This document shows, piece after piece, positions 1 to 10,100 of a stretch of 64,000 bases of DNA. Location: NCBI GenBank assembly GCA_026874595.1, contig JAPPUL010000069.1, positions 434,001 through 498,000 of the forward strand. Reading direction: 5' to 3'. The notes beneath the pieces were generated by a model. That model made no database searches, was not told where the DNA came from, and was given only the letters and a program-made list of their open reading frames with translations. Position 1 is the stretch's first letter. Each line of letters begins with the position of its first letter. A program made the position numbers and the translations under genes. The DNA is from Sipunculus nudus (lineage: Eukaryota > Annelida > Sipuncula > Golfingiida > Sipunculidae).

Positions 1-552
1 ATTTGATAAGATTAATTCGTCTTCGGCATGAAAGCATATTACTTTGCCTTTGGAAACATTTAATACCTTTTTTAGATATTCTGCATCTGACACAAGTAAA
101 TTACCTGTGCTTGAACCAAAATATACCTTAAGGCCTGCAACCTTGCCAAGTACTGACTTTATCTCTTTAAGATTATCTTTAGTTACGCCAAAATGAAAAC
201 CAAAATTAACTAGTGAATGGCGACTTGCAAGTTCAACTTTATCCTCAAGTGCTTTTTTGGTTGTTGTTGGAGGACTCGTATTCGGCATGTCAAGCACCGT
301 AGTAACACCGCCTGAGACTGCTGCCATTGAGCCATGTTGCCAATCCTCTTTTTCTTCATTGCCCGGTACGCGAAAATGAACATGAGGATCTATTGCGCCA
401 GGCAGTATCCAATGCGACTTACAATCTATAATCTTGCCTTCTTTAAACTCACTTTGTGATATCCTTTTTATTTTACCATCTTTTATTAATAAGCTTCTCC
501 TGCACAAGCCCTCTTTTGACAAATATACTTTACCATTGTTTAATGACAGCAC
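1..552 (-). CDS. Dihydroorotase-type cyclic amidohydrolase, N-terminal part
   Basis: The gene runs off the left edge, so only about 184 N-terminal codons are visible. The translation has the metal-binding IDPHVHFRVPG motif (His-x-His) near residue 60 and a GLKVYFGSSTGNL stretch carrying the lysine that is usually carboxylated. These are typical of class I dihydroorotases, which close the dihydroorotate ring in pyrimidine synthesis. No in-frame ATG precedes the conserved region; a GTG at 552 follows AAGGA at 8 bases and an in-frame stop lies just upstream, so I choose GTG. Hydantoinase or allantoinase relatives cannot be excluded from this half. It is divergent from purN. Confidence 0.8.
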   Translation of the reverse strand, partial: MLSLNNGKVYLSKEGLCRRSLLIKDGKIKRISQSEFKEGKIIDCKSHWILPGAIDPHVHFRVPGNEEKEDWQHGSMAAVSGGVTTVLDMPNTSPPTTTKKALEDKVELASRHSLVNFGFHFGVTKDNLKEIKSVLGKVAGLKVYFGSSTGNLLVSDAEYLKKVLNVSKGKVICFHAEDELILSN

Positions 553-765
553 TTCTATATCCTTTTTATCTTGCTTTTTATCTTGCTTTTTATCTTATTT
601 GCTTTTTTATTTTGCTCTTATTTTGTTCTCTTCCAAAAGCCATATTGAAAATTACCTCTTTCCATTAAATAATAATTTAAGGATTTGTTTTGTTGCTTTT
701 TATTATCCTTTTATAGCTTGGAAAATACATAACTTAAAATTTGAGCATTTTGCTCTTTATGGATT

Positions 766-1416
766 ATGAAATTTAAGGAAAATAAAAAAAAGATTGCTTT
801 CTTTCTTTCGGGGAATGGGTCTACTTTAGAAAATCTTTTTGAATACATTAATAAAAATAACTTAAATGCTTTAATTGCTATAGTTATTAGCAGTAAGAAA
901 AGCGCTTATGGTGTTATAAGGGCTAAGGAGCTTAATATCCCTGTCAAGGTAATTCCATACATAAATTATAAGAATAATACAAAGCTTTATAGCGACGAGA
1001 TTACGAAGGCCATAAGTCCTTATAATATTGACTTAATTGTATTTGGCGGTTTCCTTTCTAAGTATATCGTGCCAAAGCAATACGAAAATAAGGTTATTAA
1101 TATTCATCCTTCTTTATTGCCTTCTTTTTCGGGCAAGGGATTTTATGGGGATATGGTACATAAGGCAGTACTTGATTATGGGGTTAAAGTGAGTGGATGT
1201 ACGGTTCATTTTGTAAATAACGATTATGATAAAGGGCCTATTATTGCTCAAGAGGTGGTCTTTGTTGAAAAAGATGATACAATCGACTCTTTACACCACA
1301 AAGTTAACGCTTTAGAAAAAAATATTTATCCTAAAATAATTAATCTTATCCTAGAAAACAAAGTCTTTGTTATGAACAGTAAAGTCTTAATCAAAGAAGA
1401 TTATAGAAAGTTATAA
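766..1416 (+). CDS. purN: Phosphoribosylglycinamide formyltransferase
   Basis: Transfers a formyl group from 10-formyl-tetrahydrofolate to GAR in cytosolic purine synthesis. At 216 residues it has the usual length. Visible motifs are the N-terminal SGNGSTLENL phosphate-binding loop, the catalytic stretch NIHPSLLPSF with Asn-x-His, and a C-terminal VSGCTVHFVNNDYDKGPII block containing the conserved aspartate. The 213 bases separating it from the divergent dihydroorotase gene have no other convincing gene; they carry ttgctttttatc-type repeats near 570-595. The ATG at 766 lacks a clear Shine-Dalgarno site, so the start is the least certain part. Confidence 0.92.
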   Translation: MKFKENKKKIAFFLSGNGSTLENLFEYINKNNLNALIAIVISSKKSAYGVIRAKELNIPVKVIPYINYKNNTKLYSDEITKAISPYNIDLIVFGGFLSKYIVPKQYENKVINIHPSLLPSFSGKGFYGDMVHKAVLDYGVKVSGCTVHFVNNDYDKGPIIAQEVVFVEKDDTIDSLHHKVNALEKNIYPKIINLILENKVFVMNSKVLIKEDYRKL

Positions 1417-1547
1417 TATTTTTCTTAGATTCTACTCAATGTGAATTTTCTGCTATCTACGGTCGACTAGTATCCATGTTTTGCTATAAATCTATAAATT
1501 AATTAGGTTAGTGCATATTTCATTTAGTTATCCACGGAGGGATAATA

Positions 1548-1925
1548 TTGCATAAAGAGAATTTATATAAAGACAATATTTTAGTTGATAAGATTGAGCA
1601 ACTAGAAGAATACTTAAAGTTAGAATATCCTTATCAAGAGCTTAAAATACACGATTTTTTAAGGGACATAAAAGAAATTAAGAACAACCTAAGCGTTATT
1701 GGCATATTAAATTATCTAGTTGAGATGTATGATGATGGAGTTAGCTCGAAGGAGATAGCTAGAAATGTTAAGAAAACTCAAAAGATATTTAACATTGCAA
1801 GCGAATATATAACTTCTACTGAAACTGATGAGATGATTTCTTCTCTCTCTAAAGAGATTCATGAAATCATTGTTAAGCACTTGGAGATTGCTTTGTATTT
1901 CTACAAAAAAGAATATAACATTTAA
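1548..1925 (+). CDS. Hypothetical helical protein, 125 aa
   Basis: I do not recognise the family. The protein looks mostly alpha-helical, charged and soluble, with no signal peptide or membrane segment. The stretch DDGVSSKEIARNVKK resembles a short helix-turn-helix-like segment, but this is weak. The start is a TTG at 1548, chosen because a strong GGAGGG (1536-1541) sits 6 bases upstream and no ATG is available. It stands alone between purN and the convergent recJ. Its body is ordinary in composition, so I regard it as a real gene of unknown role. Confidence 0.65.
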   Translation: MHKENLYKDNILVDKIEQLEEYLKLEYPYQELKIHDFLRDIKEIKNNLSVIGILNYLVEMYDDGVSSKEIARNVKKTQKIFNIASEYITSTETDEMISSLSKEIHEIIVKHLEIALYFYKKEYNI

Positions 1926-2324
1926 CGTACTAAGTTTTAAGGCAAGCTAGCATTCAAACATACACTCTACTCTTAATATCACTTTTCACAGGCCAGAAGC
2001 ATAATTAATAATCACAAAACAGTCACAAAGCCTATTCAGACAAAAAGACTTTGAGTATACAAGGACGATGCGCTAACTTAAGGAATTCAATACCCACCTC
2101 GAGCACACTCTCTTCATATGCCCAGTTTACTCTTATTTAATAAGCTTGAAACAAAACATAGGTTGTATTTTGGTAGACTGGGAGGGGAACACAAAATACA
2201 ACCTCTGTAACTAAGCTAAGTATACCTAATTATTTAAAATAATTCAAGTTTTATACTTTTTTTTTGTTATTTATATGATTTTTGTATTTAAATACCTTTT
2301 TAATAGGAAGGGCTCTATAGTCAA
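1926..2324. other. Intergenic spacer between convergent genes
   Basis: This 399-base spacer separates the hypothetical gene from the convergent recJ gene. The only structure I see is the perfect inverted repeat at 2160-2204 (own entry). No convincing ORF, tRNA or known RNA is visible on either strand. Confidence 0.6.
2160..2204. terminator. Perfect 13-bp inverted repeat, possible bidirectional terminator
   Basis: The arm aggttgtattttg (2160-2172) pairs perfectly with caaaatacaacct (2192-2204) across a 19-base loop. It lies between two convergent genes, where a shared terminator would be expected. No T-run follows on either strand, so a classical intrinsic terminator is not proven; a structured RNA end or protein site is possible. 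Confidence 0.5.
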
Positions 2325-4181
2325 TTAACATCCACTTTCTCGTACATCCACTATTTCACAAGTAATATTTTCGTTACGACTACTTAACTTAAAGGCTATA
2401 TCTACCATTTCTTTGCCCTTAAGATTTTCTATATACGATGTTTGTCCAAATGCCACAAATGCTTGTTCTTTGCCATCCATATCCGTAACACAAAGCAATG
2501 TATCAAGTCCTCTTCTTGATTCCTTAATAGATACTATTTTAACATTCTCAAGCATATAGATTGGCACTGAATTACCAACTCCAAATGGCCTTAGTTTATC
2601 TTGTTCTTTTACCAATTCCAAACATATATCTTTAAGCTTTATTTTGCTATCTATCTTAAGTTTAACTTCTTCTTCCTCCAAGCTATCCTGCAAACTTAAT
2701 AAACTCTCTATAAATAGGCCTGCTTGTCTTTCTTCAAGCGAAAAACCTGCTGCTTTGCTATGTCCTCCTGAATATAGGAAGTATTTACTGTTCTTGCTTA
2801 TTATATCTCCTATATTAAATCCGCCATACGCCCGTGCTGAACCTGTATATATATCACTTTCGCGGTTGCTCATCACTATACAATTCCTTTTATATTTATT
2901 TACCACTCTTTGTGCTATAAGACCTATTATTCCTTGATGCCAGCTATTTGATATTAATAATATTATCTTATCATCTTGTAATTTATTCTTCTCTACCTCT
3001 AGTATCGCCTCTGCAAAATATTGTTCTGTAAGCTGTTTACGTTTATTATTAAGGTTATATAGTTCTTGAGAAAGGCGTTTTGTTTCTGCTTTATCCTTTG
3101 TAGTAAGTAATTCAAAAGCTAGAGTCGGGGAGCCTATCCTACCTGCGGCATTCAATATCGGGCCTATTACATAGCCTATCGTGTCTTCTGTTATCTTACT
3201 AAAACCACTCCTATTAATAATCTCTTTAAAGCCATGCATATTACTATTTATAGCACCACGAGAAAGCTTGTCTAGTACTTTTAGGCCTTCTGATACAAAA
3301 TACCTGTTTTCATCCCGTAATGGTGCCATGTCTTGATATGTCCCTACTGCTACCAAATCTATATATCTTTCTTGGAAATATCTACTCTCTCTCTCCTCCA
3401 ATACCATCTTTCCTAATGCCTCTGTTAGCTTATATACTAAGCCTACTGCTGATAAACCTTTATCTTTATATTCACAGTCTTTTTGTTTAGGATTTATAAT
3501 AGCATAGGCTTTAGGTATCTCCTTATCTACTCTATGATGATCTATTACTATAACATCTATTCCTAACTCCGTTGCGTATGCTATCTCTTTACATGCACTT
3601 GTTCCATTATCTATTGTGATTAGTATATCTGCTCCAAACTCCTTAGCCTCCCTTACTCCCTTAATCTTTAATCCATAGCCATCTTCAAAACGTTCCGGTA
3701 AGATTACTTTGCTTACTACTGCTCGCTTATTAAAATAGGAATACACTTGGAAAAACATGTACAGCAAGCTCGAACCCGTTATCCCGTCTGCATCATAATC
3801 TCCATAAACTATTATCTTTTCAAAATTCTTTAATCCCTTTTCAAGCCTTATTGCTGCTTTCTTTAGATCTTTTAGTATATAGGGATTTGTTTCTTCGTAG
3901 GATGGCTTTTTACATTCAATAAAGTCTTTTATTGAAGACTCATTCTGAAAACCTCTATTTAGCAATACATTCAGTATAATTTTACTTAAACCAAGTTCTG
4001 CTGTTATATCACTAACTTCACTCTCTTCTAATTTCTTACTTCCTGTCCCATCTGTCCCATCTGCCCCATCTGTCCCATCTGCCCCATCTGTCCCATCTGT
4101 CCCATCTGTCGCACCACCTGCTGCCAGCTCTTTCTTTAAGCCTTCATCCCCTTCACCACTCTCCTCCCAAATATATTTCAC
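2325..4181 (-). CDS. recJ: Single-stranded-DNA-specific exonuclease RecJ
   Basis: 5'-3' exonuclease of recombination and repair. The 618 residues contain the DHH-family motifs in order: GDYDADG near 127-133, LITIDNGTS near 187-195 and VIDHH near 212-216, followed by the DHHA1 region with GGHSKAAGFS and a C-terminal OB-like domain. Between residues 24 and 46 there is a TDG/ADG tripeptide run that other RecJ proteins lack, encoded by a 9-bp tandem repeat. It falls before the catalytic core, so activity is probably unaffected. The gene starts 2 bases after the stop of the upstream prenyl synthase gene, so the two are probably co-transcribed. Confidence 0.95.
   Translation of the reverse strand: MKYIWEESGEGDEGLKKELAAGGATDGTDGTDGADGTDGADGTDGTGSKKLEESEVSDITAELGLSKIILNVLLNRGFQNESSIKDFIECKKPSYEETNPYILKDLKKAAIRLEKGLKNFEKIIVYGDYDADGITGSSLLYMFFQVYSYFNKRAVVSKVILPERFEDGYGLKIKGVREAKEFGADILITIDNGTSACKEIAYATELGIDVIVIDHHRVDKEIPKAYAIINPKQKDCEYKDKGLSAVGLVYKLTEALGKMVLEERESRYFQERYIDLVAVGTYQDMAPLRDENRYFVSEGLKVLDKLSRGAINSNMHGFKEIINRSGFSKITEDTIGYVIGPILNAAGRIGSPTLAFELLTTKDKAETKRLSQELYNLNNKRKQLTEQYFAEAILEVEKNKLQDDKIILLISNSWHQGIIGLIAQRVVNKYKRNCIVMSNRESDIYTGSARAYGGFNIGDIISKNSKYFLYSGGHSKAAGFSLEERQAGLFIESLLSLQDSLEEEEVKLKIDSKIKLKDICLELVKEQDKLRPFGVGNSVPIYMLENVKIVSIKESRRGLDTLLCVTDMDGKEQAFVAFGQTSYIENLKGKEMVDIAFKLSSRNENITCEIVDVRESGC
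4043..4114. repeat. 9-bp tandem repeat inside recJ
   Basis: Seven units of ctgtcccat or ctgccccat run from 4043 to 4105, followed by a degenerate eighth. Because the unit is three codons long, copy-number change would lengthen or shorten the TDG/ADG linker without breaking the frame. Confidence 0.9.
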
Positions 4182-4183
4182 AT

Positions 4184-5164
4184 CTAAAACCTTCTGTTTA
4201 CTACAAAATCTGCTACGCCATTTAACAATATTCTAAGCTTCTCATCCCCAAACTCCTGCACTTCTTTCTTAGCTTGCTTTATATAATATTCTGCCTTAGC
4301 ACGTGTATAATCTATGCTGCCCATCTTCTTTAGTAAATCAACTAGCTCGACTAAATTACCTTCGTCTTTTGCCCCTTCAATAAGCTCTATGAAAACTCCA
4401 GCCCCAACACCTCGGGTATCTAATGCATGGATTATTGGTAGTGTTACGTAGCCGTTTAATATATCTTTTAATATGTCCTTTCCAAGTTCCTCTTTAGTAC
4501 CTACAAAATCTAAATAGTCATCGTAGAGCTGAAACGCCATGCCAAGATTATGACCATAGCTATATAACTTCTCTTGTGATTCAACGTCATCTGAAAACGA
4601 TATTAGTGAGCCCACCCGACAACTTTCTGCTATTAATGACGCTGTTTTGTCTTCTATTATCGAAAGATAATCTTCTATTTTGATTTTATAATTATTTCTA
4701 AAGCTATTTTGGCGTATCTCGCCTACACATATTTTCGATGTCGTCTCCGATAGGTATTCTATAATCTTAAGCGAGCCAAACTTTGACAATATTACAAATG
4801 CTTTAGAAAATAAAAAGTCGCCAAATAAAACCGATGCTGTACGACCCCATTTACTATTATATGTTTGGTAGCCTCGTCTTAGCTTTGCATCATCATTTAC
4901 ATCATCATGTACTAGTGTTGCTATATGAATTAATTCTATACATAGACCAAGATCTACTATATCCTGAAACCCTCCCTTCTCGTACCCCCTCTCCCATATC
5001 TGTGACGTTATAAATAATAAGGCTGGCCTTACTTGTTTCCCTTGTTTTGAAAATACGTAGTCCAGCATCTCTTGTATTACTTTATCTTCGCTTACTACAT
5101 ATTCTTTGAATCGCTCTCCTATTAGATTAAGCGGTTTTTGTATATCTCTTAACACTGCCTCCAT
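4184..5164 (-). CDS. Trans-type polyprenyl diphosphate synthase
   Basis: Condenses isopentenyl diphosphate units onto an allylic primer to make a long-chain polyprenyl diphosphate, as for quinone side chains or carrier lipids. The first aspartate-rich motif is in LVHDDVNDDAKLRRG and the second in FQLYDDYLDFVG, with SVLFGDFLFSKAF between them as in the IspB/HepT group. About 326 residues is the normal length. I place the start at the ATG at 5164 because AAGGGAG lies 6 bases upstream; the same frame is open to a GTG at 5200. The product chain length cannot be read from sequence. Confidence 0.9.
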   Translation of the reverse strand: MEAVLRDIQKPLNLIGERFKEYVVSEDKVIQEMLDYVFSKQGKQVRPALLFITSQIWERGYEKGGFQDIVDLGLCIELIHIATLVHDDVNDDAKLRRGYQTYNSKWGRTASVLFGDFLFSKAFVILSKFGSLKIIEYLSETTSKICVGEIRQNSFRNNYKIKIEDYLSIIEDKTASLIAESCRVGSLISFSDDVESQEKLYSYGHNLGMAFQLYDDYLDFVGTKEELGKDILKDILNGYVTLPIIHALDTRGVGAGVFIELIEGAKDEGNLVELVDLLKKMGSIDYTRAKAEYYIKQAKKEVQEFGDEKLRILLNGVADFVVNRRF

Positions 5165-5285
5165 AGACAGCTCCCTTCTCATCATCCCTCCATTAAACAC
5201 ATCATAAGGAACAACCTCCTCTTCATAACGTACTCTAATAATCCAATTTTAACTAATTGCATGGATAGTTCTAACTTAAGTTTAT

Positions 5286-5331
5286 ATGTTAGGGCACAAT
5301 GCGTCTTAAAACAAGACCTTTGCCCTAACAT
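5286..5331 (-). terminator. Hairpin between HEAT gene and prenyl synthase gene
   Basis: atgttagggca (5286-5296) pairs perfectly with tgccctaacat (5321-5331), with an inner gtctt/aagac stem. Transcription from the HEAT-like gene meets it before the prenyl synthase gene. It lacks a downstream T-run on the minus strand, so its strength as an intrinsic terminator is uncertain. Confidence 0.5.
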
Positions 5332-5343
5332 CTTTTCCAAGTC

Positions 5344-6912
5344 CTAGCCGTCTACTTCTCCTTCAAGTCTATCTGAACGATCTGGGCTCTTTGGCCTGTC
5401 TGCTCGTCCTCTGTCGTTAAATAATGTATCCACTCGAGAGCGACTTGTTGCTGCCTTAGCATCACCTCCTCCACCTCCTTCAACTACATATTCTGCATCT
5501 ATATACCATGACAAACCCAAAAGCCTTAGTATCTCTTTTATGTCATTCCTATAATTACCTGTCACTTCTGTTCCCCATTCAGGATAGCTTGTTACTCCAT
5601 CTGTGAAATATCTTTTCGTATTTGCAGGGGCATAGTCGTTTGCTAGTCCTTTTTTACTGTTCTTGGCATTATATTGATAGTCTAAATAATGCTTATTTTG
5701 TACTAGCGCTAGATAATTGCTTCCTGACGCAAACCGATCGTTATAATAGTAGTCTGACCATTTTACGTTATCCCATGCAACTTGAGCCAATCTCACATAA
5801 TAAGGGTTTTTGGACATCGCTCCAAATTCACGGGCGAATGTTCGCGCTGTCCCTCCTACATTCCCTGCATAGTTAGGATTGCCTGTATACCCTCTTACAT
5901 AATTTAAAAATATTCTTGCTGCATGTTCCCTAACAAATAAACTCTTATTGTCTACTCCTGTAAATATAGCCTGCACGCACTTCCAATTTAACGACGCTTT
6001 GCCGCTTATACTACCACCACTGTCTTTTGACGACCCATAATCTCCTCCTCCAACATAACCTCCCGATAATGCTGCCTGATCCACTGCCACCCCTCCTCGC
6101 TTCCTTACATCATCTAACCATTGCGCCACCTCCCCTCTATCTCCTATTTCTTTCACTCCCCTATAGCATACCCTTTCTATGTCAAGACCTTCTGCCCGAC
6201 CAGGACGTTCTGTTATCAATTCTCCTGTCTCCGGTTCAATACCAGGATCAAGCACTATTGACCTTATCTTTACTGCTCCGGCTGAGCCTAGGTAGATTGT
6301 TCTTATCCGTGGCTCGTAAAACACCAACGGCAAAAACTCTTCAGGCGATATCCGCACCAATACCTCTTTATCCCCTCTTGCAAGCCTTTCTATCACTCGC
6401 CGCCTCACTATCTTCATCTTTAGAACTCTATACCCATACCTTACCTCTTTTCGTGTCTCTACGTTACTTGCCAGCCTTTTGTCTACATGACGTTCTATCA
6501 ATTTTAAACCCTTCCCTACTTCATCTGCCCAGTCGCCTAGATACCCTATACACTTTAAACGCACTTTCGGATCTTGATTGTCAAAACCTCCTATATACGC
6601 TGGCAAGGCGGATGCGTTGCCCACTATGTCGTAATAGGTCCTCTGCCCTCCTTGTACATCTCGTCTTACTAACTCGTCATGTACCGCTTCAAATGTATCG
6701 TATACCACAAGACGCAATACCGTCTTGTCTCCTGCACGTATCCGGCTTATTATCTCATTGATCTTTTTTTCGCGCAAAAGCTTATCTTCATCCTCAAATG
6801 GATCTACTGCCCTCTCCCGCCTGTCATAATCTTCTTCTAATACCTGCCCGTACACGTACACGCTAGTTAGCATCATGAACAGCGACATCAACAAGAAACT
6901 AAATTTTCTCAT
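5344..6912 (-). CDS. Secreted HEAT-like repeat protein, 522 aa
   Basis: An exported protein of unknown role. Residues 1-22 form a signal peptide ending VYVYG, cleavable before Gln. Two helical HEAT-like modules are visible: one around NQDPKVRLKCIGYLGDW, the other around NKSLFVREHAARIFLNYV. A linker rich in Gly and Ser separates them, and the C-terminus is basic and polar. The same module order recurs in the larger neighbour upstream, so the two are tandem paralogues. AAGGAG lies 8 bases before the ATG. There is no lipobox. HEAT folds usually bind proteins, so a periplasmic scaffold is plausible but not shown. Confidence 0.8.
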   Translation of the reverse strand: MRKFSFLLMSLFMMLTSVYVYGQVLEEDYDRRERAVDPFEDEDKLLREKKINEIISRIRAGDKTVLRLVVYDTFEAVHDELVRRDVQGGQRTYYDIVGNASALPAYIGGFDNQDPKVRLKCIGYLGDWADEVGKGLKLIERHVDKRLASNVETRKEVRYGYRVLKMKIVRRRVIERLARGDKEVLVRISPEEFLPLVFYEPRIRTIYLGSAGAVKIRSIVLDPGIEPETGELITERPGRAEGLDIERVCYRGVKEIGDRGEVAQWLDDVRKRGGVAVDQAALSGGYVGGGDYGSSKDSGGSISGKASLNWKCVQAIFTGVDNKSLFVREHAARIFLNYVRGYTGNPNYAGNVGGTARTFAREFGAMSKNPYYVRLAQVAWDNVKWSDYYYNDRFASGSNYLALVQNKHYLDYQYNAKNSKKGLANDYAPANTKRYFTDGVTSYPEWGTEVTGNYRNDIKEILRLLGLSWYIDAEYVVEGGGGGDAKAATSRSRVDTLFNDRGRADRPKSPDRSDRLEGEVDG

Positions 6913-7133
6913 CTAATCCTCTCCTTATTTTTTTTCCTATTTTTTTCTATTGCATTTTTATTGCAACGCCTTTCTATCTTCTTCCCACCCCCTCTTTCAC
7001 CCCTCTTTCACCCCTCTTTCACCCCCCTCCCTTCTCTTCCTTACTATCCCTCAAGCCTCATCCTCTTCAAGCCCGAGCCCTCAAGCCCGATCTTCTTCAA
7101 ACCCTTCTATATCATAACCTATACATCTATTAA

Positions 7134-10100
7134 TTAATTAGCCTTGTAATCAAGTCCTGCATTGTCGTCTCGTACAGGATCTCCTAACCGACTCTTTTCT
7201 TTATCTCGCATCTCCTTTATCACTCTATAACTACGTCTTACATCTCCTTGTATATTACCTATTTCCTCAGATGGCACCTCCTCCCCTACAAAACTTTTAT
7301 ATCCTGTCCCTCCTTTAAGACCTTTGCCGTATCTATCTATATATTCCTTCCGTCTGTCTTCATCTATCATGGAAAATATGTCCGAATCGGCTACACTCCC
7401 TATTAGCACCCCCACACGCCCAACTGGTATCCCTGTTGCCCCCTTCTGCTTTAATATCGCCTCTTCTGGCTTTCCTACATATTCTGTCTTACTAAATGTT
7501 TCATTATTATATTTCCATTGTACATAATTTCTTTCATAATATACTATGTCTCTACGCTCTGCATCCTTTATACCTTGTACAAATTTACGCGCATATCCAT
7601 CACTTACCGGATCTCCTATGTGTTTTGTTACTGTACGATTATATTCATAAAATAATACCATCCATTTCGCCACTTCCCTTTGTACCAAAAAATTACGATT
7701 ATCAAGACCGCCTTTTATTACATCTATATCCTGCTTTGTGAAAAACATCCCGTTGCGACCTCCTGACATCCTCGGTATCGGGGTCCTTAACGGCACGCGA
7801 TACGGATCCCATTCTGCATCTATCCTAACTACTAATGTTAGAAAGCTCCCTTTCGGCATCTCTTGTAAAAAATCTGACTCCCCGCCACTCCTTATCTTGT
7901 TTACTAAAACCCTTCGCACTATGAACCTTTGCAACTTCACTAGCTCATGTCCCACTATCTTCTCCTGCACTTTTACATATACATCTCCTCCCCTTTCATA
8001 CGCAAGCTTTGTATCGAAAAATAAATACGGACTCTTATCTACTGTCTCAAGCTCTCTTAAAAGCTTATTTACCTTTGACAACATCGAAGAGTCTGGTATT
8101 AGCCGACGCAACATATGTATTATAAGCAAACGCTTTTGAGGATCTTTTGATACCATCGCTCCTAATAAGCCTTCTACTATCTTTTCACGCTTTATTTTCC
8201 ATTGTGGCGGAAATTGATAAAAGCCCACCTTTTTCTTTTCTTTATCATTTTCAGCCTGTCCCAACGGCCTTTGTTGATCATAATATCCATAATACCCTCC
8301 CTCTCCATGACTGCCATATTCAGCACCCCCATCTACAGCACTATCAGGACTCTTTATAACATCTTTATTACGTATCCCTTCGAGAGTTGTTTCCTCTGTT
8401 GCAATATTCCCTCGGCGCAGCCCATATTGCTTTACGCTCCCTTTTATACCTGACATCAACGCTTGCAAATTACCTCGAGCACGACCCCCTCTGTTTAGCT
8501 CCAAAGCTAGGCTCCTATGCCCATGAAACCGCCTCCCCTTACCTGATGCCACCTCTGCTCCTGCCATGAAATAACTTAAAAAGTCATGACCTTCATTCCC
8601 TTGATTAAATTCTCTTTCTATCTTTAACAATATTAAAAATGCGTTTTGCAAATCTATATACGAGGCTCTTAGTATATCCTCCACATTCGACAAAAGCAAC
8701 GAATGCAACGTCTCAACTGCACGAACCCTCACGTAATATTGTGCTGTTTTTGACCTGTCTTTAGATTTTATATCACCTGAACCCCTAAGACCCGGTTCCT
8801 GACCAGGATTTGCCTCCTCTCCTGCTCCCGCTCCTTCTTTCTCTTGCTGACTTTTACCTGATATGAACGACTCTAATGACAAATATTCATCTATTACGCT
8901 AAACGATAAGCGTCCATCTTTTACATACTGAAATAACGGATGACTATAAGCTCCTTCTTCCGAGACCACATCCTTCCCATTAGTTGAAAACTCACCATCA
9001 GAATCTATCTCAACCTTTTCTTCAGACAGCCCCTCCTCAGACAGCCCCTCCTCAGACAACCCCTCCTCAACTTCTTCTTTTCCTTCTTTTTTCTCCGCTA
9101 ACTCCTTAACTTCTAACTTCTTAACTTCTGACTCCTTAACCCCTGCCTTTGACTTCTTAACTTCTGCCTGTTCAACCTCTACCTTTACCTGTTCAACCCC
9201 TGACTGTTCAACCCCTGCCTGTTCAACCCCTGACTGTTCAACCCCCGCCTTTGCTTTCTCAGCTTCTGCTTGCTTGACTTCTAACCTTTCCTCCCTTCTC
9301 TCCATACCCTCCATACTCTCTTCTTGCCCAGGCTTCCTTCTACTATGATAGATTATATCTGTTTCCTCGGGAAACTCAACCTGATTACGATATTCCTGCA
9401 ATTTCTTTCCTCTATCCTTACCCCAAGAACTTGTATCTACCTCATCTGATTCGCCCCACCAATTATCTGGCTGCTTTGGCACTATTAACTCTGCGTGGAG
9501 ATGTCGTCCCCTAATTGTATCTACTATTAACTCCCGCTTCCTTGCCTCTCTTAACGATTTCTTTATACTTTTTCTTACCGCTATACTCGTTTCTGGCCTC
9601 TCATACATCCTCTTCAGAAACCTTACGCACTCTTCACGTGTACTAACTACCTGGTTCCATAGCATCCCTTCTATTATCTGATTTACTTCCTTTTCACCAA
9701 ATATCTTAAAGCCTGGCGACTTCATCGGTACATTCCTTAGCGATTCTCCATCTATTTGATCTGCTAACGCCCTGAAGGCATCCTTATTTATTGTACGCAA
9801 AGCTTTATCCCCGCCTTTTATACGAGATACCCATAAAGCTCGTGTTATAAACAATTCTAGCTTCTTAAGCTCTTCCCATACACTATGATATGCATAGTAG
9901 GGTGACTCCCCTACAACCTCACTGCCAGGATTGCGGTAATCTATATACAAATACACGTGCTTAGGCATCACTTCAACTTCCCCTAACCTATATTCTGCCT
10001 CAAAACCACTAATCTGTGTGTCCGCTCCATACCTCAAAAGAGACGCCTTAGTCCACACATTGCTCCTTTGCTCATAGCCTGTGCTATAATCAATTCTAGA

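Noticed and set aside
434-769. Hydrophobic 111-codon ORF between the dihydroorotase gene and purN
   Set aside because: It overlaps the dihydroorotase start on the other strand and is a shadow of T-rich DNA with Leu/Phe-rich translation.
1528-1536. TTATCCACG, one change from the DnaA box
   Set aside because: A single site overlapping the ribosome-binding site of the 125-aa gene; no cluster, so chance is likely.
1926-2324. 6S RNA, tmRNA or RNase P RNA in the recJ-side spacer
   Set aside because: No signature of these RNAs; only a simple inverted repeat.
6027-6761. 244-codon ORF opposite the 522-aa HEAT-like gene
   Set aside because: A Leu/Pro/Ser-rich shadow without ribosome site; the minus-strand gene has a signal peptide, a strong ribosome site and a paralogue.
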